A stretch of DNA of 6,943 nt from Paracoccaceae bacterium (GTDB lineage: Bacteria; Pseudomonadota; Alphaproteobacteria; Rhodobacterales; Rhodobacteraceae), in NCBI GenBank assembly GCA_025458985.1, contig JALORM010000108.1, positions 1-6,943 on the forward strand, read 5' to 3'. Position numbers and translations under genes: made by a program. Below, in pieces: positions 6,611-6,943 of this stretch. Under the pieces are notes generated by a model. It was not told where the DNA came from and did no database searches. It worked only from the letters and a program-made list of their open reading frames with translations. Numbering within the stretch: position 1 is the first letter of the stretch; every line of letters starts with the position of its first letter.

Positions 6611-6639
6611 TTGACGGACGACGCAGATCCGGCAACGAT
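6611..6639 (+). promoter_or_regulatory. Weak candidate promoter for the 3' end gene
   Basis: TTGACG (6611-6616; five of six consensus positions) is followed after 17 bases by AACGAT (6634-6639; three of six). The predicted start would leave a leader of about 50 bases before the ATG at 6699. The remainder of the 6497-6698 gap holds an imperfect palindrome (6551-6564) and a TGTGTTC direct repeat (6639-6645 and 6650-6656). I see no gene in it. Confidence 0.25.
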
Positions 6640-6698
6640 GTGTTCACTTTGTGTTCCATCCGCTGCGACCACGCGTCGCGGCCCCGCCAAGGACAGCC

Positions 6699-6943
6699 AT
6701 GACCGCCTCGCCGCACGACTTCGACTTCCTGCAAGGCACCTGGGCCGTTGCCAACCGGCGCCTGAAGGCGCGGCTTGCCGGGGCCGACGAGTGGGAGGAG
6801 TTCCCCGCCCGGCAGGTATTCTGGAAGCTGCTGGGCGGGGTCGCGAACGTCGACGAGTTCGACTGCCCGGCGCTGGGGTTCAAGGGGATGAGCGTTCGGA
6901 CGCTGGACCTGGCGCAGGGGCGCTGGTCGATCTACTGGGTCGG
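6699..6943 (+). CDS. DUF1579-like / lipocalin-like hypothetical protein (5' part, cut by window end)
   Basis: The open frame starts at ATG 6699 and runs off the right edge; 81 residues are visible. AAGGA at 6689-6693 gives a ribosome site five bases upstream. The sequence begins HDFDFLQGTWAVANRRL. This F-x-x-L-x-G-x-W opening, followed by RLKARLAGADEWEEFPA, a GGVANVDEF turn and RTLDLAQGRWSIYWV, matches my memory of DUF1579-type proteins, small beta-barrel (lipocalin-like) proteins of unknown role. The residue pattern alternates as expected for beta-strands, with conserved tryptophans at 15, 27 and near the visible end. There is no signal peptide, so it is probably cytoplasmic. It is divergent from folE2 across about 200 bp, and nothing in the window ties it to a pathway. 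Confidence 0.7.
   Translation, partial: MTASPHDFDFLQGTWAVANRRLKARLAGADEWEEFPARQVFWKLLGGVANVDEFDCPALGFKGMSVRTLDLAQGRWSIYWV

Overview
The window looks like chromosomal DNA from a high-GC alphaproteobacterium, most likely of the Rhodobacteraceae. This is inferred from three things: strong G/C bias at third codon positions, the gene content (a short-chain fatty acyl-CoA regulator, TrkH, the FolE2-type GTP cyclohydrolase), and a tandem array matching the CtrA binding pattern TTAA-N7-TTAAC. There are six complete protein genes, one gene cut at each end, and no RNA genes, insertion sequences, phage genes or CRISPR arrays that I can see.

Layout. Positions 1-55 hold the last codons of an unidentified, probably membrane-associated protein. 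A short gap (56-102) carries a TTTGCAAA-type operator and leads into a forward regulator of the ScfR/RamB/PrpR family (103-1482). Converging on it with only 4 bp between stop codons is a reverse-strand pair: trkH (3091-4539), then a thiamine-diphosphate decarboxylase resembling AruI (1487-3091). The two are joined by a one-base TGATG stop/start overlap. A 238-bp divergent intergenic region (4540-4777) separates trkH from two small forward genes (4778-4966 and 5122-5307). The gap between these two contains three 11-bp direct repeats that read as overlapping CtrA boxes. A GC-rich hairpin region (5308-5395) separates the second small gene from the convergent folE2 (5396-6496, reverse). A divergent intergenic region of about 200 bp then leads to a forward lipocalin-like DUF1579-type gene (6699 to the window end, truncated).

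How the parts fit together. Most of the window is housekeeping or metabolic: potassium uptake, keto-acid decarboxylation, the first step of folate synthesis, and acyl-CoA-responsive regulation. The part least explained by known biology is 4689-5307. The two small genes encode 62- and 61-residue single-pass membrane proteins that are clearly paralogous: the same MLLE start, the same D-W-x-x-P segment, the same FWR end, and about 22 identities in 61 positions. I do not recognise the family. The second copy has the putative CtrA array just upstream, which would tie it to cell-cycle, motility or gene-transfer regulation. This pair and its control region are the best candidates for something undescribed.
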